64,000 bases of DNA. Origin: Rhynchosporium graminicola (taxonomy: Eukaryota > Ascomycota > Leotiomycetes > Helotiales > Ploettnerulaceae). The position numbers and the translations under genes were made by a program. Each line of letters opens with the position of its first letter. Within the stretch, counting starts at the first letter, position 1. Location of the stretch: positions 1,349,018 to 1,413,017 of the forward strand of contig FJUW01000002.1 in NCBI GenBank assembly GCA_900074885.1. Direction: 5' to 3'. This document shows positions 1-11,036 of this stretch, in pieces. Below the pieces are notes generated by a model. The model had not been told where the DNA came from, ran no database searches, and saw only the letters and a list, made by a program, of their open reading frames with translations.

Positions 1-1624
1 GTCTGCTTCTTGCCCTTGAAGTCGCCGAAGCCACCTCTATTGGTCGATCCGCCACGTCCACCACCACGGCCACCTCCTCGTCCGCCACGATCACCAAATC
101 CCCCACGACCACCTCCACGTCCGCCCCCACGACCTCCACGATCTCCAAAGCCACCTCGTCCTCCACGTCCACCCCCACGGCCACCACCCTCACTGCGGTC
201 TGGCTTAGGGGTAGCGTAGTCGAGTCTGACGGGACGACCAGCGATATCAGCACCGGTCATAGCCTCGAAGGCAACCTTGGCGTCATCGATGGAAGAGAAT
301 GTTACGTATCCGAATCCCTTGGGGTTACCAGTCTCCCTACGAATATATTAGTACGAGGGGCGACATGACTGAAGAGTGTACTTACATATCAGTTGGAAGT
401 CTGACGTTGATAACAGTTCCGTGCTCGCCGAAAGCCTCACCAACAGTGTTCTCATCGGCATCGAAGGACAAGTTACCCAAGAAGAGAGTGTCTGAAGGGG
501 GGTTCTGGGTGTCGCCATAGGTCTTAGCACGGTCACCTGCACGATCGCGGGGTGGTGCGTCAGAGCGAGGAGTGGAGAAGTCGACATTGGCCTCACGACC
601 ATCGATCATGCTACCCTTCTTTGCCTTGAGTGCGGCAGCGGCAGAAGCAGAGCTGGTAAACTCGACGTAACCGAAACCCTTGGAGCGACCAGTGGCCTTG
701 TCACTGATGACACGGGCGCCTGAGATCTCACCAAACTCCTCAAACTCACGGAGCAACCAGTCATCGTCAACGTTCCAGCTCAAGTTACCGACGAACAAAT
801 TCTTGGATCCGTTGTCATCGGCAACCTCCTCGGTCTTTGTCTTCTTTGCGGAAGCGGCGGGCTCATCCTCCTCGGCCTTACGCTTCTTGCTTGGGGCGGC
901 TTCCTTCTCGTCACTGTCTGAATCGCTTGAGTCGGAGCCAGAGTCGGAACCAGATGAAGCCTCGGCATCATCATCGCTCGAGTCGGAAGAGTCATCGGAC
1001 TCCTGGGATGATAGTTAGCGAATGAAATTCGTGATGCTTCATGCGTCAACTTACAGTAGCCTTTGCGACAGCCTTGGCGGCGCCGTTCACAGCAGCCTTT
1101 CCAGCAGTAGCAGCCTTCTTTGCGACATCTTTGACGACAGCAACTGGCTTGCTCTCCTCCTCGGAGTCAGAGTCAGACGCAGAGTCACCATCATCGCTAT
1201 CGGAAGCTGGAGCTGCCTTTTTTGGAAGGTCAGATTTGGAATCGGAGTCATTTTCATCGTCTGAGGAAGCAGAAGAATCGGAATCGGAATCGGAGGAATC
1301 AGAGGAATCTACCTCTTTCTTGGCAGCTCCGTTGGTCTTGCCATTGGTCTTGCCATTGGCAACAGGCTTCTTGACCTCAGCCTCAGCCTCGGACTCGGAG
1401 TCGCTGGCGGAGTCGGAGGACTCGCTGTCAGAAGGAGTAGCGGCCTTGACTGGCTTCTTGTCCTTCTTGCTGCTGACCTTGGATGCGGTCTCCTTTGCGA
1501 TGGCCTTTGATTGAGCCTTAGGAGTCTGGGAAGGTTTAGTGATTGAAGCATTTTTCACAGCTTTGGAGGGTTTGACCTCAGCTTTGGACTTGCTAGAAGT
1601 CTTGGTGTCCTTGGTCTTTGCCAT
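1..1624 (-). CDS. NSR1: Nucleolin-like nucleolar RNA-binding protein (Nsr1/Gar2 type), C-terminus cut by window edge
   Basis: Nucleolin-family protein acting in the nucleolus in pre-rRNA processing and small-subunit assembly. Inferred exons on the minus strand are 1055-1624, 386-1002 and 1-336. The first 250 or so residues are Lys-rich with long Ser/Asp/Glu runs typical of casein kinase II targets. Two RRMs follow at about residues 257-335 and 361-440, with RNP2 NLFVGNL and TLFLGNL and RNP1 KGFGYVEF and KGFGYVTF. The C-terminus is an RGG/GRGG repeat tail ending in GFGDFKGKK. The stop codon lies to the left of the window, probably only a few codons away. All joins are in frame with GT..AG ends (donor GTAAGT in both introns). 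The gene is divergent from the complex I gene. The family assignment is secure; Nsr1/Gar2 orthology rests on the acidic-RRM-RRM-RGG order. Confidence 0.92.
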
Positions 1625-2115
1625 TGTGATGGAGAAGGATGGATGGAGATTGGGGCAGGTTTAGAGAGTTGTAACTTTTGATACTCGAAGAATTCTTCAA
1701 GAATCGATGTTGTGGTGGGAGAAGAGGTTGAAAGAGGATGAAGAAGAAAAAAGGTTGGGCGAGGGAGGAAATGGCAAGCTCTTATCTGGAATTTTTTTCC
1801 CTCGCGAATCTTAGCGCGGGAGCTAGAGTGATAGCGTGGGAAAACTGGTTCCAGCGGTGGCGGGCAGGTGCGCCAGGGATTCAGATGTAAGTGCCTAAGG
1901 CATGAATCAGATCGTGAATTTGTGCAGGCTGATTGGAGCTTCGAGCCATGTGAGTGCGCTACGCTGCTCTTGCTTGAACATCTGAATACCCTCATTGCAC
2001 CCAGAGGTCCAGATCCCTTACAACTAAACAATCTCGATTTCGCCGAATACAGCCATCCACTCCCTCCCATTCATTGGCGTCACTCCTCCTCCCACTATCG
2101 CAGCCAATCTTCACA
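1625..2115. promoter_or_regulatory. Divergent intergenic region between the nucleolin-like and complex I genes
   Basis: This 491-bp interval separates two start codons pointing away from each other, so it must hold both promoters. No clear TATA box is seen. The part next to the nucleolin gene is purine-rich on the plus strand (1740-1770). No other gene is supported. Confidence 0.6.
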
Positions 2116-2528
2116 ATGGCACCGACTCCCGAATCCGCAGCGTTCCTAGCAAAGAAGCCCACCGTTCCTCCGACCTTCGACGGAGTTGACTACGACGACA
2201 CACCGCGACTGAAGCAAGCACAAGACGCCATTATTCGCGAGCAATGGGTCAAGAGCATGATGGCTAGGCTGGTGCGAGAGGAATTGGGGAGATGTTATTA
2301 CAAGGAGGGAGTTAATCATTTGGAGAAGTGTGGTTTTTTAAGAGGTAAGATTCTGGAGGAATATTGAGCCGGCGGAAGCAGTATCTGGATCAACTCTGGA
2401 GGGTATTATAGTCCAATTGAGTATTTGTACTAATCTTGTGTGCAGAACGGTACTTTGAGCTGTTGAAGGAAGCGAAGATCAAGGGTTATCTCTTCCAGCA
2501 ACAGAACTACATACCAAAGACCGAATGA
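2116..2528 (+). CDS. nuo12.3: NADH:ubiquinone oxidoreductase 12 kDa subunit (NDUFB10-like, complex I)
   Basis: Accessory subunit of mitochondrial respiratory complex I, in the membrane arm, related to animal NDUFB10/PDSW. Exons 2116-2344 and 2446-2528 join in phase 1 to give 103 residues, close to the length of the Neurospora 12.3-kDa subunit. The N-terminus carries the conserved stretch PTPESAAFLAKKPTVPPTFD, and later LVREELGRCYYKEGVNHLEK and GYLFQQQNY match the family. The Cys in GRCYY and the one in EKCGF fit the family cysteine pattern. There is no cleavable presequence, as is usual for this subunit. Reading through the intron would end the protein early at IL-EEY, which is why the splice is preferred. 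Confidence 0.95.
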
Positions 2529-3187
2529 GCTGGGCCTTTGGAAGACTTGGGGGTTTGGATGCATGGACTCATATATGGGCATGGCTGGAAGCTTGAGAAA
2601 TGTGCATGAATGCTGTTCATTGAGTTGGTGCTGGGAGGAACTGGTCAAGCTACATGCTGACTCGGATGCTCATTTGAAGAAAGGCAGATCTTCATTTCGT
2701 GCAGTTGTAAATAAAATCTGTACAACTATGCTGAAAACCATCTCAAGTTTCGATCGAGTGATTCGGAATCAAATTTCCAAGTAAGCAATTGCTAGACTGG
2801 CGTTTCAATGTTCAAATGGTAAGGTAGGCGTAGACGTAGAGTGTGCCTAGGTAGGTGGATGGTAGCATTCTGCTGCTGCTCTGAAAAAAACCAAGCTCAA
2901 GTAAATGAAGATACTTGATATTCTGTCTGTTGTTTGAGTGTAAGCCGCATATTTGCAAGACATCCAAACTGATTATACTAATATCCTCGAATCTTCTAGT
3001 ATGAATTATACAAGTAGTGGTGCGGGTTCTCTAGCTAGGTAGTTTCAGCATTCTGATATCCCCAGCGCAACCCGTCATTCCCGGCCACCGTACAAAAATA
3101 AATATCGAGCTTCACTTTACCACCACCACTTCAATACAACCAGGAACCACGCTCAACCTCGCCTTATTCACAACCGCAATATCCACC
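2529..3187. other. Intergenic, no gene seen
   Basis: Holds the 3' end of the complex I gene and the promoter of the mL54 gene. Short ORFs here have no recognisable domains. Confidence 0.6.
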
Positions 3188-4230
3188 ATGATCTGCACAC
3201 GCTGTATCCGCGCCTCTTTACGGCTTCCCTCGAAACCCTCCTCTATTCGTCTTGTCAGCCATTCCCGCGCCCTGCTTCTCGAAGCAACCCCCCCAACATC
3301 GTCACCAGCAGTCCAATCCCAACCCTCCCTCGCACAACCCTTCTCGACACCTTTAACCTCCCCATCCGACAAACCAGCACCCGTTCCAATAAGCGCGAGT
3401 AAACCAACCATAGTGTCTAGCTGTACAGCAGGGACACCTCTAAGAGGTCTGAATTACATGAAAGGAAGAGACGATCCTATTGCGTTAGCTGAGGACGAGT
3501 ATCCCGAGTGGCTTTGGAGGTGTCTTGATAAGAAGGTGGAGGAGGGGGAGGGAGGGGAGGGAACGGGTGATGAATTCTGTGAGTTGCCCTTCGAGAGGTT
3601 TCCTTGAGTTGAGTTTGAGACGGTTTTGCGTCTGGGTGGAGAGTGCTTGGTTGGAGAAGTCTCTCTGAACTCGGAGTCATGAAGGGGTTTGGTCGAGGTT
3701 GGCTGAGGAAATTCGGACTGAAGGGTTGAGGCGCGAACAGGCTGATTGGACCTTGAGCGAGGAGCTGGGGATGGGAATTCAGTTAATCTATACTCTGCTT
3801 CCGCCCAGTTCTCGAGATACGCTCAGTATCCTGCGTCCCTCGTGGCCTCTTCTCCGTTACCTCTTCTGCTCTCCCTCCTCTCGTCCCCTCTCCCAGCCTG
3901 CACTCTACCTCCAAACCTTCCCCAACAATTATTCCACGCATATCTTCATCCTGAAACTCAGCTAACATTCCCAAAGCCAAATCAGCAAAACTCCGCCGCG
4001 CAGCAGCCAAACGCGCCAGGAAACTCGAAGCAGCGCGTCTAGCCTCCGGTCAGGCCGCGCCCGAAGCACGCATCCCCTTGACTCAGCAATCGATCGATTT
4101 ACCATCGAATGCCGAGAATACCACCGAGGGTGCGTTACATGCTGAGGGCAAGAGAGAGGAATTAAGAGGTGCAATGAGAAAAGAGCGCAGGAAGGGCATC
4201 AAGGAGGCGAATTTCTTGAAGGGTATGTGA
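3188..4230 (+). CDS. MRPL37: Mitochondrial large-subunit ribosomal protein mL54 (yeast Mrpl37)
   Basis: Component of the mitochondrial 54S ribosomal subunit. Exons 3188-3578 and 3962-4230 join in phase 1 (donor GTGAGT, acceptor ACTCAG) into 219 residues. The first 70 residues are rich in Arg, Ser and Pro with no acids, as in a mitochondrial presequence. The L37 core follows: GLNYMKGRDDPIALAEDEYP and EWLWRCLD before the intron. After it comes the basic segment KAKSAKLRRAAAKRARK and the C-terminal GIKEANFLKGM. An intron of 383 nt is long for this window, and the low-complexity GGAGGG run sits just before the donor. Identity is supported by both halves of the family signature. The exact presequence cleavage point cannot be seen. 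Confidence 0.93.
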
Positions 4231-7200
4231 TGTTATTGAATCGAAAGGAAGAGAAGGTGTGAAAAGGAGGCGAGCGCAGATGTGTACGGCATTGCTTGAC
4301 AGTATAGGCAGGATCAGGGGCGAAAAATGGATGTGGAAGTTATTTGTACATTTCAGAGAAGATATACATACGGAAATAAAGAGGAAAAACACTCTGCTAG
4401 ACGGGGAAGATATAAAGGGATTTGTAACATATATCCTATCCTTCAAGAGCACCTTCGATGCGCATAAAGATGCAGACAACGCAAACACAATCACTAAACA
4501 GATTTAGAAAGCACCTGTTATCCCCTATCTCGAATCCTTCACTATCATTGATGCTCAGCATAATCATGGTAAAAACCTCCCTTACCATGCAAGTACCTCT
4601 CCTCTTCTCAAATATCGCAATATCGCTCTGTAGAAATACCTACTTAAGCAAATCTGCCTCTCCCCATCCGGGTTTAACACATACATAAAATCTCACTTTT
4701 CTTGTTTCCCTCTTCTCTTCTCTTCTCCCTTCGTCGATCGCTACCATGCCATATTTCGCGCAGCTCCTTCCCAACTTTGAGACCCCTCTCTTTTCACTCT
4801 CGCTTCGCCTGCACTTGACTTGTGAAGTACCGGAATAGTGTGATGTTTTATCGGACTCGAATGCATATGGAAAGAAAGAGAGTATGGATGGATTCTTAGG
4901 AACTGTTGGTTGGTTGGTCGGTCGGCTGGCTGGCAATTATTGGGTGTATGATTAGGAGTTTCGAAAGCTAGGTACGAGAGGTGAAGGGAACGTTTCTCAT
5001 AAGGTTTTCCGTCCTATCGATCATGTGATTTGGAGGAGTCGTTTGTGTGAAAGGCCTAGGGATTTGTTGACCTGCTGAAAGAGCTGGCGAGGGGGCTTGG
5101 TTAAGCGAAATTTTGCTTGTTTACTCGACTCCATGTCATAGAGCGCTTCCACTTTCCACTACCTGTAAATATCACTGCTCAGACAAGGACCGCCAATATA
5201 CCTTCCCAATCGCCAAAAGTATTGGCAGGATCCATAGATAAGCCAGCTCGTTATCAGCTCTATCAACGTCCTCGTCCTCAATAAAACTTATTTGAGCTTC
5301 ATTGGCAAGCGTGTGGTGAGCTCGATAAGGTATCAGGTGGGCTACCAAGACGGAACTCGAAAGCCTTCCTTCCCCGATTCAGCAAAATGATCCTGTTATC
5401 GCTGAAGATATATGCCCGTAACACTTCGCCTAGTAAGAGTCCGCGACGTCACGACATGCAGAACGACCTAGAATCTCTGACAATGAGGAGACTGATTGGT
5501 GCCCAGGAACTTTGGGAAGGGATATGTTTCCGATCATGATGAATCAAGCTCCTGAATATCAAGTGGGCTCTGGGATTCACATGCTTGATGTCACTATCAG
5601 TTACGGCCTTACGCGTCTGAAGATGTAGACTATGGGCAGACCCGGATGTTCGGTGCTCTTTATGCTGGGATGCATCGTCGCAAATCCGCCTTCACCATGA
5701 TCTTTCAATCCCCTGCGCATGCGGTATGAAATTTTGGGTCTACGGGTACTCCTCTACCAATCTCACACCACTAGCTCCTTCTTCGGTGATCTGTCTTAGC
5801 TGGCCTACACAATGTGCTTGCGCAACCTATTCTGGTGAATTCCGATATCCCGGAAATTTTGTATGCGGCTTTTGGCTTTATCTTCGTTACGGCTTCGGCG
5901 ATGATTTTAAAAGGTGCTATGTTAGAAAGAGCACGCTGGATCCGAGCCTGTCGTTTCTGCTTTGCTGGACGACGTTTGTTTATTATGTCCCTGCTGTAAG
6001 GCTTGCGCGAATCGGTTGCCCTTAGCATGGAGAGTGGCTGATGGGAAACAGTACTGGGATCGGAATCCCTCAGGAGGGTGGTGAAAGGGGAGAAAGTCGC
6101 TGTAGGTCTGATTGAGAAGACGAGAGCACTTCTAGAAACGTTAAATGGATACGAAGAATTGCGCAAACTATCATGTCTTAGCAAACCCATCTCAGCTGAG
6201 AACCTTCATTGCAACTAGGTGCTAGTAACAGGACTCTTTTGCTCCGATGACGAGGATTCCCTGCTCAATTTCACAACCGACAAGGCACTTGAAATCCTCT
6301 GGCACGAGAGATTTAATGCACAACCTGGCGACCCAGCCGAAACCAATATTTAAGGAAATCCTATAGCCTGCAAAGGTGAATAGATTGAGAGGTATAGTGG
6401 GGAATAACGGGAAAGGATTGGTGTATTATACACACCTTGGGGGAGTTGACCGAAGGGTAAAGGCAAGCCCAGAGAAGCAGACACAAGATTGCATAACGGA
6501 ATTGTAACTTTCGACTCAGGGTACCCCCAAATGCAAGGCTGGATAATTTTTGGCAATATTCATGTCAGCCGAGTTGGCCTTTACCAAAAGACAGCTCCAC
6601 ATGGTCTCTCTCTCACACGAGTAAGTTACGAACTACCGAATCGTCGCCTAGAACATCAACGCTAGTGCCTACAATGATCGAGATGCTTCTTCTACTGATC
6701 CTCAAAATTCTACTGCTTACCATGCCGGTGTGAACATATCAACCTCACATGTTTCTTGCTTACGCATCCAACGTAAACACCATCCAATCACATGCCGTCT
6801 ATCTTGCATGATGGGCGTACAGCAGCTAGCTTATTAATCCGCCTGTGTCTATCCCACTGTAGCGAATATCTGACATCTCATGATTGCCTACGTTGAAATC
6901 CGAACGAGGTGAGCGGAAATTGCATTTACTGAATGTGGCCATTTCGAAATCGAAAAGTTGAGAAGAAGCTGTGCGACTGTGGAGGGTTGATGAATGATTT
7001 TGACCGGGAGAATGAATCGCAAGGTGAGTAGCGGAAGGAGGAGGAGGGAATGAGGGGGAAATGTATATAGTTGATGTGAATGAAGTGCATAAATCGCATG
7101 AAATAGAAACTCCAAGCTCATACACCGATCTCTTTGAGACTACTGCAAATCGTTATCTCTTCATCTTTCCTGCTTCAGTAGTCTCTCACCTCCTCAATCT

Positions 7201-7262
7201 TCCTCAACCTAAGCTTTCTCTCATAGACATAAAAGCAAATCAGATCCAACAAGATCACAAAG
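4231..7262. other. 3-kb gene-poor interval
   Basis: No convincing gene. At about 5726-6025 overlapping frames contain a possible membrane segment (frame from 5814, residues ILYAAFGFIFVTASAMIL), but no start, splice pattern or family can be assigned, so it may be a relic. The remainder shows only short unsupported ORFs. The interval just before 7262 would be the promoter of the dead alcohol dehydrogenase. Confidence 0.5.
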
Positions 7263-8468
7263 ATGACTTACTCCTTCATAGTCTACACAGGCTCTCCTAC
7301 TGGCGCCATCACCGAGGCGCAGTCCCAGCGTCCAGCGCTGATGAAAGATGAGATCTACATCTAGATCAGGCATTCCGGCGTTTGTGGCACAGATGAGCAT
7401 TTCAGATAGGTCACACAAGGTCTGGGTCATGAGGGTGTTGGTATTGTCCAAACTATCGGTCCGTATGTGAAGACTTTCAAGATGTAAGTTGGTCTTGCTC
7501 TTCTAGCGATGTTTCAGCTAGTTGCACTTTCCCTGGTACTTTATCGTACAGTTCATGTTTCTTGGTCGGGTGGTTGGAAGATGGGGTTGTAGAATGTTGA
7601 AGGGTCTCATGGTGGCGATCGTGCATGCTGGGGGGATGTCAACGAAACGTGTGGTGTGTGCGAACACTGTATATCAGGAGAATGGATCTACTGGACCGGC
7701 GGACTCAAAAATTACGGAGATGGAAATACCGATCAAGGCTCGTTTGCAACTGGAGTTGTCTGGCGTGAGCAAGCAATCTTCCATATTCCAGACTCGATGG
7801 CCTCCGATGTAGCCGCCGACCTAATGTGCGCAGGCATCACCGTCTTCTCACCATTGACGAGATATGGATTGAAGAGCTCCGATATAGTTGGAGTCGTTGG
7901 TATCGGCGGTCTCGCACTGCAGTTCGCGCGTGCACTTGGCTGTGAAGTCGTTGCTCTAAGCTCTGCCAAAGAAAAGAAAGAAGAGGCGCTGAGACTTAAG
8001 CTATCCGTTTCGTTGTGAGGAAAGGAAAGAAGCAGTTGAGTGTACCGAGGAAGATCAACCATTTGATCGTCACGGCGTCTCACGTGCCAGGGAAACAATT
8101 CGATGCCATTCTCGCCCCCATGGCATCTATATACCCGCTTACTGTCACTGATTTCGAGGCGATGCTCGAGATTCCGTATGTGAGCTTTCTGTTAAGGGGA
8201 AGGAAGTTCATAGCGAGTGCAGTTCCACCCAAGGCAGTTTAAATACAGGTCGGTTACTCAAGAGTAGCCGCTTTCCTCGAACATCGGCGTGGAGCTTGGA
8301 GAGAACATTGATTTTCAGTTCACTACAGATGTTGACTTTCAAGGCCTTGCACGCTACCAGGCCCATCATTCACCGCTTCCCGCTGATCAAACAGGGGGCC
8401 GAGGACAGCTTGTAGATGTTGGGGGAGGTGAAGATGAGCCATAGAGGAGTGTTAGAGTTTCAAAGATA
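7263..8468 (+). pseudogene. Zinc-dependent alcohol dehydrogenase (cinnamyl/NADP-ADH type), decayed
   Basis: Remains of a medium-chain zinc alcohol dehydrogenase. From the ATG at 7263 the frame gives MTYSFIVYTG, then the catalytic-zinc motif GVCGTDEH, broken by TAG stops at 7362 and 7407, then GHEGVGIVQTIG. Beyond a donor-like GTAAGT at about 7483 the next coherent part starts near 7640 with NETCGVCEHC (structural-zinc region), NYGDGNTDQG and the NAD(P)-binding VVGIGGLALQFARALG, where the usual Gly-His after GGL is missing. Near 8010 the frame shifts into INHLIVTAS, then IYPLTVTDFEAMLEIP. A last fragment near 8350-8465 reads RFPLIKQGAEDSL and VKMSHRGVLEF. With two stops, lost segments and at least two frame changes it cannot make a full enzyme. 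Confidence 0.85.
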
Positions 8469-9485
8469 AATTACAGTTTGTGCAGGTAGTATCCTTTCGA
8501 TCGCGGGGCCGAGATTCTAGGTGGTTGTAATTATATTTCCTCTTACTAGGCTTCCTGATGGATATTGTAGTGCCCCCCTGCAGTCTTGATCTCGTGTAGC
8601 ACAGTACTTAGAATGACTTTTTGTGACGGGTGTTTTAGAGGTTTGTAATGGGGTGATATGACGTTAAATAGTGATCCAAAAAAGTCCAGACTTGAGGCAT
8701 TGGAAACATTCGGCCCGAGAAGACATCATGGATTGAAGTCCGTACGTTTCGGATAAAGGAACCCCATCTACTCGTGGTTGAAACGATTACACTTTTACTC
8801 GATTTTTCCAGAAGCCTGGACCTATCGAGGTTATTTACGGTGAGGAGAGGAGTTTATTACAAGGAAGAGCTTTTGCAATCTCTTTAATCGCGGTGACTTG
8901 CTCGCCCTTGGTCTTTAGTGCTTATTTCGTCCTAGCTGAATTTTTCTCTTGATATTCGAAGGACATACTCCCGGGATCGTATATCTTAGGTTCTAGGTGC
9001 CTAGGCAAGCCCAAAGTGGACTTAATACGCCGCGTAATCAAGGTAAAAACTATTATGTTATGTTTACTACATCGATAAATATGGGACTTGTGGAATTTTT
9101 GCTTGAAATGTAGTTTACTCTGGTAGCCAAAATCCCCCCTTCTAAGCGAAGGTATTAGATTCTGGAGCCTGGAAGTTCAGACATCTAGAGAAACCGAGTA
9201 CTCTCTTTCTATCAGCACATGTCTCATCAAGCCCAGTCATATGCTCTATCACCTAATCAGGGATTACCACCTGTTGAAATTATGGTTGTATGGGTGCGTG
9301 CATCAAGTTACTGCGACTAGGCGTATATTATGTACTTAGTCGGAGCCCCTCTCAACGGAGTTTTGCGTGCACCCCGCACGATCAATCAACCATACTTTAT
9401 ATGAACACGCTCTTCAAATCTGGAGGAAAGTCTAATAATTACACGCTTCAAACTCGATTGATCTTTACCACCAGACAACTACACG
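8469..9485. other. Intergenic, no gene seen
   Basis: About 1 kb of slightly AT-rich sequence between the dead dehydrogenase and the promoter of the small secreted peptide. No ORF or repeat is supported. Confidence 0.55.
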
Positions 9486-9492
9486 TATAAAT
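9486..9492 (+). promoter_or_regulatory. TATA box of the small secreted peptide gene
   Basis: TATAAAT lies about 100 nt upstream of the ATG at 9592, followed by a C/A-rich leader (CAACTACCACAAC, CAACCGACCAACC) typical of fungal 5' leaders. The position fits a core promoter; function is inferred. Confidence 0.5.
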
Positions 9493-9591
9493 ATCATCGC
9501 AACCGCTCCTATATCAACTACCACAACTTTATTCACTCCCTACACTCAAATCTATCAACCGACCAACCATTACCTCTATCAATTCTTCAAG

Positions 9592-9897
9592 ATGCAATTC
9601 TCAAACCTCCTCTGGGTCGCTTTCATGGCCGTCGGGGCTACCGCGGTCGCAATGCCGGCATCGCCTTGTCCTAAGGATTGTACCGCATGGGTGAGTTATC
9701 AGGAGCTCAGAGGAACCCACTAGCCTAATCACTAACACAAAAATGTAGTGCGTTGCCCAAGGGCACCCTAAGACAGGCACTGAATATTGCGGACCTCACG
9801 GGTAAGTTGCGAAAGATCGACTCGTATATCATCGACCTGATTCGACCATATCTAACGCTTCTATAGTTGCCTTTGTCCCAACCCTGGGAAGAATTAA
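9592..9897 (+). CDS. Small secreted cysteine-rich peptide, defensin-like (CS-alpha-beta type) cysteine spacing
   Basis: Three exons (9592-9690, 9749-9801, 9867-9897) join in frame to a 60-residue protein. Both introns have consensus donors (GTGAGT, GTAAGT), a branch-like CTAAC (ACTAAC, TCTAAC) and TAG acceptors. Residues 1-20 are a hydrophobic signal peptide (LLWVAFMAVGATAVA), leaving about 40 residues with six cysteines at 26, 30, 34, 47, 52 and 54. The spacing C-x3-C-x3-C-x12-C-x4-C-x-C contains the CxxxC and CxC pairs that define CS-alpha-beta defensin-like peptides. The loop between the first two cysteines is shorter than in classical fungal defensins, so the fold is inferred. The role could be antimicrobial or effector-like; no homologue was recognised. 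It was missed as an ORF because each exon is so short. Confidence 0.75.
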
Positions 9898-10722
9898 GGC
9901 TATCTGTGGGCACAGAACTTCGCTGGATTGTGGCTTGGGCTATTCAACTGGTTGTGTCTTGACTTTTCTTGTCATATGTCATTGTTGGATAGGCTCATTG
10001 GGAGGGATCTGCTCTTGCAAGTCAAGGCCAGATCAGGACGATCATACTTCTCTTCTCGTATCAAGATTCCAATGATACATCACATTCTTACCAAACCACA
10101 TCTTGCCATCATTTCAGTGGCTTGAACTTTTTACCACCTGTATGAAACTTGGATTTCAGCCAATCAGATCCCAGGTGGCTTACGATCTTAAGAGCATACC
10201 ACAATCTTCACATAGGACGAACATAAGTGTTGGTAAAGGCTTGGCAGCTATAAGCCCACTATTTTTCGTACCTCGTTGCTTATAGATAAGAACATCAAAA
10301 CCCCATCTGTCCAGTTCACAATCCGAAATTGTCATCGCTCCTACCCCAAAGGACTGCTCTTATTCACGTTTGAAGCTATTCTCAACCTTAACCAAACAAA
10401 CTACGTATAATCGGCTCACTTACTCAATTGTATCATGTTTTTCCCCAAGACGAAATCGACGTCGGGCGAGGCCGTCTTGAGCAACAATAATAGTCCTATG
10501 TACAGATCGATATTGTTAGTGCTCTGATCGGTGTTGGCGATATTCTGGCAAGCCGAGCCGTGATGGAAAAGTGAGAACCAGCAATGGAACATAGGGGGTG
10601 ATGTAATATGGTCCAGAATAGGGCCAATCATTTCCCATGCCTTGACTTATCTGAAATATCATTTACATGTCTTGACCGCCAAATTTACACACCGCCCGCC
10701 CGCCTAGCGTAGTGATAGAGTT
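9898..10722. other. Intergenic, no gene seen
   Basis: Follows the stop of the small secreted peptide. Short ORFs only, none with recognisable domains or a splice pattern. Confidence 0.55.
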
Positions 10723-11036
10723 GAGTTGAGCTGGCTACGGGGTCGGACTCAGCTCAACCGCACTCAACTCAACTCAATCGCACTCTGCGTTACTCTGAGT
10801 ATACTCCGAGTTGTACTTGCTAGTATCTTCTACCGGGGATCTCTCGCAGGTCTTATTGAATACCATCATAGAAATAAGGCCTCACTTTATATCATACTTT
10901 TATTCCTGAATCATACCTACTTATTTTATGGAGACTCAGATACGCCGAGTCTACACCTGAGTACGGAAAAGCGAGTACTCTACTCAACTCTGAAATTAGC
11001 GTACTCAGCTCGACTCAAGTAAACTCAGAGTACGTT
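10723..11036. repeat. GAGT/ACTC-rich region with imperfect inverted ends (possible MITE relic)
   Basis: The two flanks are built from GAGTTGAGTTGAG- and ACTCAACTCAACTC-like words and their variants GAGTACTC and CGGAGT. The 17 bases at 10723-10739 match the reverse complement of 11000-11016 at about 14 of 17 positions. The middle (about 10815-10925) is unrelated AT-rich sequence without coding potential. This could be a degenerate non-autonomous inverted-repeat element or simply low-complexity sequence. No target-site duplication was identified. Confidence 0.35.

Noticed and set aside
10..219. Pro/Arg-rich ORF on the plus strand
   Set aside because: Antisense of the RGG-repeat tail of the nucleolin-like gene; its repeats are the complement of Gly/Arg codons.
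1041..1514. 157-codon Ser/Leu-rich plus-strand ORF
   Set aside because: Antisense shadow of the acidic Ser/Asp repeats of the nucleolin-like gene.
5726..6190. Overlapping ORFs with a possible membrane segment
   Set aside because: No start, splice pattern or family could be fixed; kept only as a note in the gene-poor interval.
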